Positions 1-8,834 are shown, counted from the stretch's first letter. The stretch is DNA of 64,000 nucleotides from Leptotrichia hofstadii (GCF_007990525.1 NZ_AP019823.1:1736001-1800000); one strand, 5' to 3'. Numbers and translations: made by a program. Notes: generated from the letters alone by a model not told the origin.

Positions 1-472
1 TAAAATCACCACATAGAAATTTTATATCTCCCTTAAAATAATCTATAACTGTCATCAAATCGTCAATTTGGGTACTTTTTACTGCAGGCTCATAATCCAG
101 ATGTGTATTTATAACCAAAATATGTTTTTTATATTTTGAACTGTTAATTTGTGCTGCCAAAACCTGTCTTTTTTCATTTCCAGCAGACGGCAGCTCGTGA
201 ACATATATATTTTTCACATCGTATCTTGAAACAAACGCAATTCCAAACTCCCCTTTGTCAAAATCCATTGCCTTTTGAAAATAATAATAATTATACCCAA
301 GTTCAAGTGCAAAATCCTGCGTTACGTCACGAAAATTACTTCTTTTAGTATTTTTATCAACTTCCTGCAATGCAACAAAATCAGGCTTATATTTTTTTAT
401 GCTTTTTGCCAATTTCTTACCATCAGCAAGCCTTGCTCCATAAATATTGTAAGTCATTATTCTAAATTCCAT
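1..472 (-). CDS. Endonuclease/exonuclease/phosphatase family protein, 3' end outside window
   Basis: The reading frame starts at 472 (MEFRIMTYNIYGAR) behind an AGGAAA-type ribosome site and runs off the left edge after about 157 residues. The DNase I-like EEP fold is recognised from ordered motifs: MTYNI at the start with its metal/phosphate Asn, DFVALQEVD with the metal-binding Glu, INTHLDY with an active-site His, and LCGDF at the edge, which would continue into the usual GDFN. This family cleaves nucleic acids or phosphoester headgroups. The substrate cannot be told from this part. No signal peptide is visible, so it is probably cytoplasmic. Confidence 0.85.
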   Translation of the reverse strand, partial: MEFRIMTYNIYGARLADGKKLAKSIKKYKPDFVALQEVDKNTKRSNFRDVTQDFALELGYNYYYFQKAMDFDKGEFGIAFVSRYDVKNIYVHELPSAGNEKRQVLAAQINSSKYKKHILVINTHLDYEPAVKSTQIDDLMTVIDYFKGDIKFLCGDF

Positions 473-539
473 TTTTTATTTCCTATCCTTTTTATTTTAT
501 CTGTATAAGCAATTAGTTCCCTATTGATTAAAACCATTC

Positions 540-810
540 TTATTCATCTTTAGTCAAATATTCATAACTTCGATTTTTATCTTTTCCATTTCCATTCGGA
601 AGCACTTCAAATGTATTGTAATCAACATCTTCTAAAATTTTTCCCTTAAAATAAATATTTTTATCATCTTTTATAAATTTTTTATTCAAGAATTTTACTT
701 TATCTTTATTAATTCCTTCTACTTTAAACCCTATCCAAGTATATGTACCAAAACAACTTAAAAATATCCTATTTACATAATAAACATTATATTTGTCTTT
801 TCCATAAAAT
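540..810 (-). pseudogene. 3' half of a DKNYY-repeat gene, separated by a small inserted element
   Basis: This frame has no start of its own. It encodes DLFYGKDKYNVYYVNRIF, a middle stretch, then DDKNIYFKGKILEDVD, and ends at a TAA at 540-542. The DKN-x-YY-x-G repeat is the signature of the DKNYY family. It continues exactly, in sequence and frame, from the truncated gene at 860-1207 if the 811-920 insertion is removed (the junction would read SLDLFYGKDK). It is therefore the detached C-terminal half of one gene. Confidence 0.8.
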
Positions 811-920
811 AGATCTGTTCGATAACTATATATATTTAGAATTTAATAAAACAAATATTCTAAAGCAAGGGGTCTTGACCCCTTGCGAAAATAAAAAAAC
901 TTAGGTTATCGAACACATCT
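811..920. mobile_element. MITE-like 110-bp inverted-repeat element inside a DKNYY gene
   Basis: The ends are AGATCTGTTCGATAAC (811-826) and GTTATCGAACACATCT (905-920), which match as inverted repeats at 15 of 16 positions. Inside is a palindrome around 866-885 (GCAAGGGGTC/GACCCCTTGC). The element has no coding capacity. Removing it and one copy of a short AGAT-like target restores the host gene's frame. A diverged relative lies at 2241-2347 in opposite orientation. This is consistent with a non-autonomous element mobilised by a transposase elsewhere. Confidence 0.75.
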
Positions 921-1207
921 AATGAATCAGTATTTATAGTATCTGATAAAAATTCAAATGTTTCAGGATTTTCAATTTTTACATCTTTTATTTTTTCACC
1001 CATGTAATAAACATTCTTATCATCTTTTAAAAGAGAAAATCCTATCAACTCAGCAGTTTTCGGATTTGCTCCTTCCAAAATTTTATTTTTGTAATAAACT
1101 TTTCCTCTATCTATCGAATAATAATCTCCTATAATTTGTGCAACATCTCCAAATCCCACATTTACAAAAATCAAAAATATCACTATTTTCAACAAAATTT
1201 TTTTCAC
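860..1207 (-). CDS. Truncated DKNYY-domain secreted protein
   Basis: The frame begins at 1207 with a Sec-type signal peptide (MKKILLKIVIFLIFVNVGFG) and then carries DKNYY-type repeats such as DRGKVYYKNKIL and LLKDDKNVYYMGEKI. From residue about 97 the sequence (NLSFFIFARGQDPLL) is encoded by the inserted element at 811-920, so the natural C-terminus is lost and sits at 540-810. DKNYY proteins are exported repeat proteins of unknown function. A truncated exported product could still be made, but it is probably not functional. Confidence 0.7.
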   Translation of the reverse strand: MKKILLKIVIFLIFVNVGFGDVAQIIGDYYSIDRGKVYYKNKILEGANPKTAELIGFSLLKDDKNVYYMGEKIKDVKIENPETFEFLSDTINTDSLDVFDNLSFFIFARGQDPLL

Positions 1208-1269
1208 AAGTTATCCTCTCTTTGTAATCAAAAAGCATAAATTTTTTCAAATTTTTTTACAAAAACACT

Positions 1270-2121
1270 CTAATCAACATATTTTTTCAACTGGCTCTTA
1301 TGGATAAATCCTCTATATTCCTTAGTTTTTGTAAGCTTATTACTTTCATCAGGATACTCAACATCAAAAATATAATACCAGTCGCCAGATTTCGTAATAT
1401 ATTTCACAACAGTTCTATTGTCCATTTTTGAAACAGTTCTCGAGTTTGTTGTCGGCTTTTCTCGCAAATTCGTGTATCCGTCCTTTGAGCTCACTTCATA
1501 TTTTTTCAAATCAAACGGTTCATTCAGATTTGAAAATTCTTCTTCAAAATCCTTCGATTTTTTCGTTTTAATTTCAGTAATTTTAGATTTCGCACCAGCC
1601 ACCCTCTTCAATTCCGTAGCATAAGCATAAACCGTCGTAAAATCACATTCTGTATATGGCAAAACCTTTTTTATCTTAACTGTCGCTGGAACTTCAAATT
1701 CCCCTTTACGAATTTTTTGCATTTTTTGATACTCTTCTGGAAAATTTTTCTTCAATGTTTCAGTAATAATTTTCTCTTCCTTAGCAGCTTCTTTTTCATA
1801 ATTTTCATTATTTTCATATATATCTGGATTATTATAGTCAAAATCCCTAAGCCTCAAAACTATCGCTTTCCCATTCACAATATCCTTATTATCAGGATAA
1901 AACAGCATCTCGCCATATTCTATTGCAGAACAGGGCACATCTGAATCACTTTTATCCCAATTAATTTTAAATGTTCCCTTCAAATCCAAAATTACTCCAT
2001 CATCAGTCAAAATAATTTCATCAGATTTCTTATTTTGTCCAAAAGAAAGCATAGAAACTAGCAGAAGAAAGCAACAAAAGAAAATATTTCTAAATTTAAA
2101 ATTTTTAAGTTTCATAAACAC
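1270..2121 (-). CDS. Secreted protein with C-terminal bacterial SH3 domain
   Basis: The product has 283 residues. The N-terminus is a signal peptide (a basic start, then FFCCFLLLVSMLSFGQ). The last 75 residues form a bacterial SH3 (SH3_3-like) domain: GYTNLREKPTTNSRTVSKM, then GDWYYIF and RGFIHKSQL. Such domains usually bind cell wall or surface polymers outside the membrane. The middle is charged and unrecognised. The start may be GTG at 2121 or ATG at 2115; an AAGGAG site lies six bases before the GTG. No operon partner is evident. Confidence 0.8.
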   Translation of the reverse strand: MFMKLKNFKFRNIFFCCFLLLVSMLSFGQNKKSDEIILTDDGVILDLKGTFKINWDKSDSDVPCSAIEYGEMLFYPDNKDIVNGKAIVLRLRDFDYNNPDIYENNENYEKEAAKEEKIITETLKKNFPEEYQKMQKIRKGEFEVPATVKIKKVLPYTECDFTTVYAYATELKRVAGAKSKITEIKTKKSKDFEEEFSNLNEPFDLKKYEVSSKDGYTNLREKPTTNSRTVSKMDNRTVVKYITKSGDWYYIFDVEYPDESNKLTKTKEYRGFIHKSQLKKYVD

Positions 2122-2240
2122 TCACTTCTCCTTTACATTTTACTGACAGCTATTTGCAAAAGTTTATATACCTAATTAATATACTATTTTCAATTTTAAA
2201 CTTCTTCTCTTTCTGATAAAAGTTCTTAATTTCTTGCTGC

Positions 2241-2347
2241 ATAAATATCTGTTATCCAATTTTTTACTTTAACAAGGGATACTAACCCCTTGCTTTATAA
2301 TCCTTCTTTTATTAAATTCTAAAAATATATAGTTCCTGAAGGAGTCT
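2241..2347 (-). repeat. Diverged copy of the 110-bp inverted-repeat element
   Basis: Read on the minus strand, the core (CTATATATTTTTAGAATTTA, then AATAAAAG, then AAAGCAAGGGG and its imperfect palindromic partner) matches the core of the element at 811-920. The outer ends are degenerate. It lies between the SH3 gene and deoC and may act as a weak terminator. The two copies are in opposite orientations about 1.4 kb apart. Confidence 0.6.
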
Positions 2348-2377
2348 ATTATTATGTTCCTCTTTATTGACTAAAAT

Positions 2378-3043
2378 TTAATAGCCAGCCTTTTCACTTT
2401 CCAGTCCTGTTACAATAGCGATTCCTGAACTTGTTCCCAGTCTTGTTGCTCCTAATTCAATATATTTTTTTGCAGTTTCAAGGTCTTTCACTCCACCACT
2501 TGCCTTAACTTCTGCTTTATCTCCAACATTTTTTTTCATAAGCTCTACATCTTCAAATGTAGCTCCTCCTGTTCCAAATCCTGTCGAAGTTTTTACAAAA
2601 TCTGCCTTTGCATTAACTGATAATTCACATGCTTTCACTTTTTCATCGTCAGTCAAATAGCAAGTTTCGATTATAACTTTCAGAACATTGCTTCCAATTG
2701 CCTCTTTTATTTTTCTAATTTCGTTTTCCACTAAATCATAGTCCTTGTCCTTCAATGCACCAACATTAATAACCATATCAATTTCCGAAGCTCCGTCTTC
2801 AATAGCCTTTTTCGCTTCAAACACCTTCACATCAGTTGCCATCGCTCCCAAAGGAAATCCAACTACCGCCGCAACTTTCACATCGCTATCCTTAACTTGA
2901 CTATAAGCATATTCAACATTCGCCCCATTTACACAAACTGAATAAAATCCATATTCTTTCGCTTCATCGCATAATTTTTTTACATCTTCCTTTGTAGCTG
3001 TTGCTTTCAAAATTGTATGATCAATAAATTTGTTTATTTTCAT
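2378..3043 (-). CDS. deoC: Deoxyribose-phosphate aldolase DeoC
   Basis: This class I aldolase splits 2-deoxyribose 5-phosphate into glyceraldehyde 3-phosphate and acetaldehyde, the last step of deoxynucleoside catabolism. About 221 residues is the normal length. Family landmarks are present: [11 protein letters not shown] at the N-terminus, [12 protein letters not shown], and the Schiff-base lysine in FVKTSTGF, followed by [10 protein letters not shown] for phosphate binding. I place the start at MKINKF because AAGGGA sits 10 bases upstream; the upstream ATG at 3052 would be too close to that site. A GntR-type regulator gene lies 80 bases upstream on the same strand and may control it. Confidence 0.95.
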   Translation of the reverse strand: MKINKFIDHTILKATATKEDVKKLCDEAKEYGFYSVCVNGANVEYAYSQVKDSDVKVAAVVGFPLGAMATDVKVFEAKKAIEDGASEIDMVINVGALKDKDYDLVENEIRKIKEAIGSNVLKVIIETCYLTDDEKVKACELSVNAKADFVKTSTGFGTGGATFEDVELMKKNVGDKAEVKASGGVKDLETAKKYIELGATRLGTSSGIAIVTGLESEKAGY

Positions 3044-3124
3044 CATTACCATTTCCCTTCTTATTATTTATTTAATTAATGTTTTATCTATTCTTATTAT
3101 ATCCACTTTTTATATTTTTAGCAA

Positions 3125-3832
3125 CTATCTTTTAGCAATTGCAGTAAAAGTAAATTTATCAGGATGATAAGTTATTGTTTCATATTGGAAAAGATTTCCG
3201 TTGGATAAATAGGCGTAAGTTTCAATAACTACAACTCTGTCAATATTTTCAAGATTTATATGCCGTCTTTCCTCATCTGTTGCACTTCTAAACTTTATTT
3301 CCCGTCTTGAATAGGATATTTTTAAATTTAGTTCATTTTCCAGATATTCATAAATAGACTTGCTAGCTATTTCATCATTCAGATAAGTGACTATTTTTCT
3401 ATCAAAATAAGAAGTGGCATACTGCACAGTTTCGCCATCCAAGGAATAAGTACGGACAACCTTGTAAAAATCAGCAGTTTTAGAAACATTAAATTTTTCC
3501 ATCAGTTCCTCGACACCTTGTACTATATATAGACTAACTAAATTTGCCTTGACATCTATATTTTTTATCTTATTCAATTCCTGAAATGTCTGTATTGAAG
3601 TAAGCGAAATATTTTTCAAATCCCCTTTTTCAAGCACAACTGACCTTTTACCTTTTATTTTTTGAATATATCCTTCCGATTCCAGTAAAGCAAGCGCTTT
3701 TCTCACAGTAAGCACCGAACAGGAATATTCTTTGGCAAAATCTGCTTCCTTTTTTAAATAATCTTTTGGCTTTAATTTTCCATCTTTAATTTGTTTTTTT
3801 ATATTGTTATATACTTCTTTATATTTACTCAT
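3125..3832 (-). CDS. GntR-family transcriptional regulator with UTRA effector domain
   Basis: The product has 235 residues. Residues 1-70 form a winged helix of the GntR type (YKEVYNNIKKQIKDGKLK, then FAKEYSCSVLTVRKALALLE). Residues 80-235 match the UTRA ligand-binding fold of the HutC/FarR subfamily (DFYKVVRTYSLDGETVQYATSYF, shortened here to its motif, and the terminal YETITYHPDKFTF). Such regulators bind a sugar phosphate or another small molecule and release an operator. It is the gene immediately before deoC on the same strand, so control of deoC is plausible but not shown. Confidence 0.88.
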   Translation of the reverse strand: MSKYKEVYNNIKKQIKDGKLKPKDYLKKEADFAKEYSCSVLTVRKALALLESEGYIQKIKGKRSVVLEKGDLKNISLTSIQTFQELNKIKNIDVKANLVSLYIVQGVEELMEKFNVSKTADFYKVVRTYSLDGETVQYATSYFDRKIVTYLNDEIASKSIYEYLENELNLKISYSRREIKFRSATDEERRHINLENIDRVVVIETYAYLSNGNLFQYETITYHPDKFTFTAIAKR

Positions 3833-4094
3833 TCTTTACCTTTCCAAAATTATAATCAATCCTTTTAAAATTTGAAGCAAGAATACGTAGAAAGTTATAG
3901 TTTGTCTAAGTTCCCGTTTCAAATTAGAATGCTATAATCTATTTTACATCGTATTTATAAAATTAAATATTTTTAAAGTTTAAATGAAATAACTACAACT
4001 TTTAAAGTTAATTTATTATAATTATACTTTAAAATATTAAAAATAACAACTACAACATATCATCCGTTTTTTATAATAGATATATATATACCTA
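3833..4094. other. AT-rich intergenic stretch between divergent genes
   Basis: No gene is visible in the 331 bases between the GntR gene and the SDR gene. The AACTACAAC string occurs twice (near 3990 and 4050) and could be part of a regulator site, but this is weak. The right end holds the SDR promoter, listed separately. Confidence 0.4.
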
Positions 4095-4122
4095 TTGACT
4101 TTTTAAAAAGATATGATATAAT
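4095..4122 (+). promoter_or_regulatory. Sigma-70-type promoter for the SDR gene
   Basis: TTGACT at 4095-4100 and TATAAT at 4117-4122 are separated by 16 bases. The start codon at 4164 follows an AAGGAGATG ribosome site. Both boxes are near consensus. Confidence 0.75.
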
Positions 4123-4163
4123 TTGATTGTATAAAAATTAATTATTTAAAGGAGATGATTTAA

Positions 4164-4907
4164 ATGGCTGTTAAAAACAAAGTCGTTATTGTTACAGGAG
4201 CTTCTTCAGGAATTGGAAGGGCTACTGCGAAATTATTGGGAGAAAGCGGGGCAAAAGTTGTACTTGCCGCAAGAAATGAAGACAAATTACAGCAAGCTGT
4301 TGCTGAAATAAAGGAAAAAGGAGGGGAAGCCACTTACAAAATGACAGATGTATCAAAAAGAGAGGAAGTAAAAGCATTGGTTGAATTCGCAATTTCTGAA
4401 TACGGAAAAATAGATGTTATTTTCAATAATGCTGGATTAATGCCAAATGCACCATTGTCAGAACTAAAAAATAGCGAATGGGACGAAATGATTGATGTGA
4501 ACTTAAAAGGTGTCTTAAATGGTATAGAAGCTGTACTTCCACATTTTATCAAGCAAAAATCTGGACACGTTATCAGCACATCTTCTGTTGCTGGACTGAA
4601 CACATATCTTGGAGCAGGAGTTTACTGTGCTACAAAACACGGTGTAAAAGCACTAATGGAAGTACTGAGAAAAGAAAGCGCCAACGAAAAAATGAATGTC
4701 CGTACAACAACTCTATACCTAGGAGCATTCAGAACTGAACTTGCAACACGTATCACAAATAAAGCAATTAAGGAAAGAATTGAATTTCTTTACGACACAA
4801 TTGGAGCAGATCCTATAATAGTTGCCGAAGCTGTAAAATTTGCGATTGATTTGCCAGAAGAAGTTAGCATGAACGAAATCACGCTTTATCCTACTGCACA
4901 GTTATAA
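4164..4907 (+). CDS. Short-chain dehydrogenase/reductase (SDR), classical type
   Basis: The product has 247 residues with every classical SDR landmark: the TGASSGIG cofactor loop at 11-18, NNAG at 88-91, a catalytic Ser near 140 (ISTSSVAG), and Tyr154-x3-Lys158 (YCATK). The family uses NAD(P)H to reduce or oxidise carbonyls and alcohols. The YdfG-like group, which acts on hydroxy acids and small aldehydes, is the closest by general feel, but the substrate is unknown. It has its own promoter and is followed after 175 bases by fabV on the same strand. Confidence 0.9.
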   Translation: MAVKNKVVIVTGASSGIGRATAKLLGESGAKVVLAARNEDKLQQAVAEIKEKGGEATYKMTDVSKREEVKALVEFAISEYGKIDVIFNNAGLMPNAPLSELKNSEWDEMIDVNLKGVLNGIEAVLPHFIKQKSGHVISTSSVAGLNTYLGAGVYCATKHGVKALMEVLRKESANEKMNVRTTTLYLGAFRTELATRITNKAIKERIEFLYDTIGADPIIVAEAVKFAIDLPEEVSMNEITLYPTAQL

Positions 4908-5082
4908 TTTTACAAAAATTTTTCTCCAAAGAATTATTTTGATTGCCAAAATTATTTATTTCTATTTAAATTAAAATATTTCTTGAAAATACATCATAAA
5001 ATATGTTATCATTTTAAATGTATGATTTTTTTAAAATTGAAAAATAATTATAATAAATAATTTTTTAGGAGGAAAAGAAAAA

Positions 5083-6276
5083 ATGGTTATAAAACCTAGA
5101 TTAAAAGGTGGTTTAGCACTTACAAACCATCCCATTGGAGCAAAAGAATTTGTAAAAAGGCAAATTGACTATGTAAAATCACAAGATAAATATGAAGGCC
5201 CAAAAAAAGTTCTAATTATCGGTTCTTCATCTGGATACGGACTTGCCACAAGAATCTCCCTTGCCTTCGGTGCCGGAGCTGAAACTATTGGAGTAGCATT
5301 TGAAAAAGGGGTAGAAGGGAAAAGAGCAGGTTCTGCTGGTTGGTGGAATACAATTGCCTTTAACGAAGCTGCTGAAAAAGAAGGCTTAGTTTCTAAAAAC
5401 TTCATTGGCGATGCCTTCTCAATGGAAATGAAAGATGATGTAATAAAGTTCATTAAAGAAGAATTTGGTGGAAAAATCGACTTGTTAATTTACAGCTTAG
5501 CAAGTGCAGTCAGAACTGATCCAATTGACGGTGTAACTTACCGTTCAGCATTAAAATCTACAACAAAGGACATTACAGGTCCAACTATCAACTTTGAAAA
5601 AGAAGTTATGGAAGAAACAACAATGGGTGTCGCAACTCCAGATGAAATTAAAAGCACTGTAAAAGTTATGGGTGGAGAAGACTGGAAATTATGGATTGAG
5701 GCGCTTGATAAAGGCGGTGTTCTTTCTGAAGGCTTCAAAACAGTAGCTTACTCATATTTAGGCCCAAAAGTAACTTATGGAATCTATAAAGAAGGTACAA
5801 TTGGAGCTGCAAAAAGAGATTTGGAACATACTTCTGATGTTTTAAATGACTTTTTAAAAGAAAAATATAACGGAGAAGCATACGTTTCATTAAGTAAGGC
5901 GTTAATGACAAAAGCAAGTGCAGTTATCCCTATTTTCCCATTATACGCAGCATTGCTTTACAAAGTAATGAAGGAAAAAGGTATCCACGAAGGTACAATC
6001 GAACAAAAACATAGACTTTTAACTCAAATGGTTTATGGAAACAATCCTGTTATTGACGAAGAAAGAAGATTACGTCCAGATAACTGGGAAATGCGTGAAG
6101 ACGTTCAAGCTGAAGTAGAAGCTCTTTGGGACAAAGTTACTCCAGATAACTTTAAGGAAATAAGCGATTACGCTGGAGCAAGAGAGGAATTCATGCAATT
6201 AAATGGATTTGACTTTGATAATGTGGATTATGACGCTGATGTTGATTTAGATGAATTAGCTAAATTAAAACCTTAA
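5083..6276 (+). CDS. fabV: Trans-2-enoyl-ACP/CoA reductase FabV
   Basis: The product has 397 residues, the full FabV/TER length. It catalyses the NAD(P)H-dependent last reduction of each fatty-acid elongation round (enoyl-ACP) or crotonyl-CoA reduction in butyrate formation. The nucleotide loop is GSSSGYG at 47-53. The active-site signature Tyr-x8-Lys falls at Tyr235-Lys244 (YKEGTIGAAK), the spacing that separates FabV from FabI/FabL. The start is preceded by TTAGGAGGAAAAG. A strong hairpin terminator follows. FabV enzymes are typically insensitive to triclosan; that is family knowledge, not seen here. Confidence 0.95.
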   Translation: MVIKPRLKGGLALTNHPIGAKEFVKRQIDYVKSQDKYEGPKKVLIIGSSSGYGLATRISLAFGAGAETIGVAFEKGVEGKRAGSAGWWNTIAFNEAAEKEGLVSKNFIGDAFSMEMKDDVIKFIKEEFGGKIDLLIYSLASAVRTDPIDGVTYRSALKSTTKDITGPTINFEKEVMEETTMGVATPDEIKSTVKVMGGEDWKLWIEALDKGGVLSEGFKTVAYSYLGPKVTYGIYKEGTIGAAKRDLEHTSDVLNDFLKEKYNGEAYVSLSKALMTKASAVIPIFPLYAALLYKVMKEKGIHEGTIEQKHRLLTQMVYGNNPVIDEERRLRPDNWEMREDVQAEVEALWDKVTPDNFKEISDYAGAREEFMQLNGFDFDNVDYDADVDLDELAKLKP

Positions 6277-6316
6277 TTTAATTTTAAAAATTTACAAGAT
6301 AAATAACAAAAAAATT

Positions 6317-6360
6317 AGACTATCTTTTAGAAAAAATATTCTTTTAGATAGTCTTTTATT
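6317..6360 (+). terminator. Rho-independent terminator after fabV
   Basis: AGACTATCT (6317-6325) pairs with AGATAGTCT (6346-6354), with a weaker AGAA/TTCT pairing in the loop and a TTTTATT tail. Confidence 0.8.
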
Positions 6361-6463
6361 ATACATAAATTTACTTTAAAATTATAATTGTGTTTATACA
6401 TATTTATTTTGATTTTTTTATTTTAACAAAAATAAACTACTATAATTTCTATTTTTACATTAT

Positions 6464-6554
6464 ATACTCAAACCTACTTAAAATTATATAAATTTAAGGT
6501 TTGAGTAAAATAGTCATAACTTTTAAATTTTGTTTTAAAACAGTTTTACTATAA
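6464..6554. repeat. Intergenic hairpin repeat, copy 1
   Basis: The element starts ATACTCAAACCTA and contains the arms CTCAAACC and GGTTTGAG followed by TAAAATAGTCATA and a T-rich tail ending CAGTTTTACTATAA. A close copy lies at 25727-25832. It sits between the convergent fabV and CorA genes and overlaps the last codons of the latter. Confidence 0.65.
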
Positions 6555-7454
6555 AACTTTCTTTTTCATATATCTCCACAAAACTAGCATTAGCAACATC
6601 ATTATTATAAAAATTATTACTAATGCCCAAAATCCCATATCTTGAAGCGGTAACTTCACATTCATTCCATAAAATCCAAAAATCATATTTGGAACTGTAA
6701 CCAATATTGTTACTGCAGCTAAAAACTTCATTGTTATATTCATATTATTTCCAATATACGATGAATATGTTTCTCTTGTAGTTTTACAGATTTCACAGTA
6801 TGAAGATGATAAGTCTAGCGTAAAATTTATCTCCTGTAAAATTCTTGTCATATATTCTTCATATTGTTCAAACTGCTCATCTTCTTTCAAATTCTCAACA
6901 ACATAATCCAAATTTCTCAATGCAATATTATAAACATAAAATCCTTGTTCTACTTCCGCAAGAGAAATTAATTTTTCATTGCTTTGCTGCTCCCTCAAAA
7001 CAGTTTCTATCTTGTCATGCTCTCCAATCAAAATTCTCACATATTTATAAAGGCTTTGAGAGATTTTATGGAGCATATTTAGAAAAAAACGATTTTCTTC
7101 AAGAACTTCATCTCTTAACTTGGCATATTCCTCAACAAATTCGTAAAAATCATTGTAATAATCATCATCTAGAATAACAATTTTATCTTCTTTAAAAAAA
7201 ATTACAATCGGATTAATCTCATACGATGTAAATTCTTTATCTTTTGTCGATTTTTTCACAGCTGGATAATACAGTTTATAAATCTCCCAGTCCGATTTTG
7301 AAATTCTTGGAGTAAAAATTTCCTCGTCAATAACATTCTTTATCTTCTCTTCATCAATTTCCAATCTTTCTGATAAAATTTTATAATCTTCATCCTTCAG
7401 ATTGTAGACATAAGAAATTATTTTACCGCTTTTCGTATCTATTCTTTTTATCAT
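6549..7454 (-). CDS. corA: CorA-family divalent cation transporter
   Basis: The product has 301 residues. The family signature GMN occurs at 263-265 (FGFYGMNVK) between two membrane segments: one ending at MIFGFY and one spanning WALVIIFIIMMLLMLVLW. The positive C-terminal tail (MKKKVL) is also usual. The N-terminal 230 residues are the cytoplasmic funnel with long acidic helices. CorA channels take up magnesium, with cobalt and nickel as side substrates, down the membrane potential as a pentamer. The gene is single, with no partner in the immediate neighbourhood. Confidence 0.92.
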   Translation of the reverse strand: MIKRIDTKSGKIISYVYNLKDEDYKILSERLEIDEEKIKNVIDEEIFTPRISKSDWEIYKLYYPAVKKSTKDKEFTSYEINPIVIFFKEDKIVILDDDYYNDFYEFVEEYAKLRDEVLEENRFFLNMLHKISQSLYKYVRILIGEHDKIETVLREQQSNEKLISLAEVEQGFYVYNIALRNLDYVVENLKEDEQFEQYEEYMTRILQEINFTLDLSSSYCEICKTTRETYSSYIGNNMNITMKFLAAVTILVTVPNMIFGFYGMNVKLPLQDMGFWALVIIFIIMMLLMLVLWRYMKKKVL

Positions 7455-7644
7455 AATTACCTTTCTAAGTCTCTACTTTTCCCTATTTATATTAACTATA
7501 CTCCATTTAAAAAATAGGAATAAATTTTTATAATAGGAGTATTTGATAGCTAATTCTCATAATCATTCAACTAAATTATTTTTTATTATTTTTCAGATAT
7601 TTTGATTAATAAATATTTTTTCATATTACCATATTTTTTATTTC

Positions 7645-8085
7645 TTAAATCTCCACTGCAACTTCACTTTTTAAATTAACTTCCATTTCCAAAAACTTTT
7701 TCCAGCCTTCAAAAACCTTTCTATATTCTTTAAACTTACATTCCCACAGTGGATATTCCTCACAGATCCCAAAAATTGTATGCTCAAATTCAACTTTTTC
7801 CTTATTAATCTTATGCTGAAAAGCCTGTCCATCCCAAATAGCTCCCTGTGATTTTCCAGCCTCAACTTTTTCTAGCTGTGGCAAAAAAATATCAATTATT
7901 TCCACATCTGGAAAATCTTCCATTATTCCAGTTATTAGATATTTTGTATACTCTTCTTTCTTTTTTTCTAAATGTCCATTTTTTTTATTATTTTTTGTTA
8001 TTTCTTTTTCAGAAAATTTTATTTCTGGAAATGCAGTTAATCCAAAATCTTCATCGTCGTAATAGCTAAATTTTATAATCATCAT
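7645..8085 (-). CDS. Unknown 146-residue protein, candidate immunity for the EndoU toxin
   Basis: I do not recognise this family. The product is acidic, soluble and lacks a signal peptide or membrane segment. It begins MMIIKFSYYDDEDFGLTAFP; its middle is lysine- and glutamate-rich and its C-terminal half is aromatic (EYPLWECKFKEYRKVFEGWKKF). It starts 26 bases after the stop of the EndoU-domain gene on the same strand, the usual place of an immunity gene. The immunity role is inferred from position only. Confidence 0.55.
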   Translation of the reverse strand: MMIIKFSYYDDEDFGLTAFPEIKFSEKEITKNNKKNGHLEKKKEEYTKYLITGIMEDFPDVEIIDIFLPQLEKVEAGKSQGAIWDGQAFQHKINKEKVEFEHTIFGICEEYPLWECKFKEYRKVFEGWKKFLEMEVNLKSEVAVEI

Positions 8086-8111
8086 TTCCTCCTTTCTAAA
8101 AATTTCAGTTT

Positions 8112-8732
8112 CTAACGATTTTCATAAACTGGATAAGCCGTTATTCTAGGACTTTTGTAACCACGAATTACAACTCCGCTTTTGCTGATTCCTTGCCACA
8201 TGTTATTATCTCTGCCTTTGACATCTTTTCTGTTTTCCCATGCTGAATTTATTTCGTCAATAATTCTCGCTTCATCCCAGCTTTCTGGAAACATCGTATT
8301 TACTCCACCATTAGAAGTTTTTGCCTGCCAAGTTCCATCTTTTTTCTTAACTTCAATGCTCGCTCGATACACTCCATTTTTAGCTGGATTACCAATTTTT
8401 TTCACAATTCTAACATCTCCACGCAAAAGAGAATGTCCGCCAGTAACTTTACCTTGCGAATTTTCATCTCCGCCAATCACATGGTCATAATCAATTTGAT
8501 ATTTTCTATCTCCTTGGTTTGAAGTATTTTGAGTTTGTTTTTCATTTTTATTTTCTATATTTTTCTGTTTAATAGCATTCTTTTTGCTATTTCTCTTATT
8601 TTGTGCAACAAATTCCTTTGAAGAATTTTCCTTTGCATTCATACTGTTATTTCTGCTTAAATACAGTTTTCCTAGTCCAAACAATATAATAACGAATAAC
8701 AGCAATATTTTTATGATTTTATTTTTATTCAT
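8112..8732 (-). CDS. Membrane-anchored or secreted protein with bacterial EndoU nuclease domain
   Basis: The product has 206 residues. An N-terminal hydrophobic segment (IIKILLLFVIILFGLGKLYL) is followed by a basic, Asn/Lys-rich linker. The C-terminal 130 residues fit the bacterial EndoU fold: DHVIGGD with the first His, TGGHSLL with the second, GVYRASIEVKKKDGTW, then MFPESWDEARIIDEI and a final SPRITAYPVY. EndoU toxins cut RNA, often tRNA, and are common tips of contact-dependent and polymorphic toxins. A small soluble protein follows at once and may protect the producer. Compared with multi-domain toxins, delivery would rely only on the N-terminal anchor or signal. Confidence 0.8.
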   Translation of the reverse strand: MNKNKIIKILLLFVIILFGLGKLYLSRNNSMNAKENSSKEFVAQNKRNSKKNAIKQKNIENKNEKQTQNTSNQGDRKYQIDYDHVIGGDENSQGKVTGGHSLLRGDVRIVKKIGNPAKNGVYRASIEVKKKDGTWQAKTSNGGVNTMFPESWDEARIIDEINSAWENRKDVKGRDNNMWQGISKSGVVIRGYKSPRITAYPVYENR

Positions 8733-8834
8733 TTATAAATTTCCTCCTTTTTTATATGCGTATTAATTATATCAAACTTATATTTTAAAATCAATATTGT
8801 AAATTTTTCTCAATTTAATAATTATGATAAAATG

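Noticed and set aside
5083-6276. FabI or FabL-type enoyl reductase
   Set aside because: At 397 residues with Tyr-x8-Lys at 235/244 it fits FabV; FabI and FabL are about 260 residues with shorter spacing.
7492-7545. Hairpin ATACTCC/GGAGTAT upstream of the CorA gene as a riboswitch
   Set aside because: It has one long AT-rich loop and no known aptamer core; it may be a weak repeat related to sequence near 25241.
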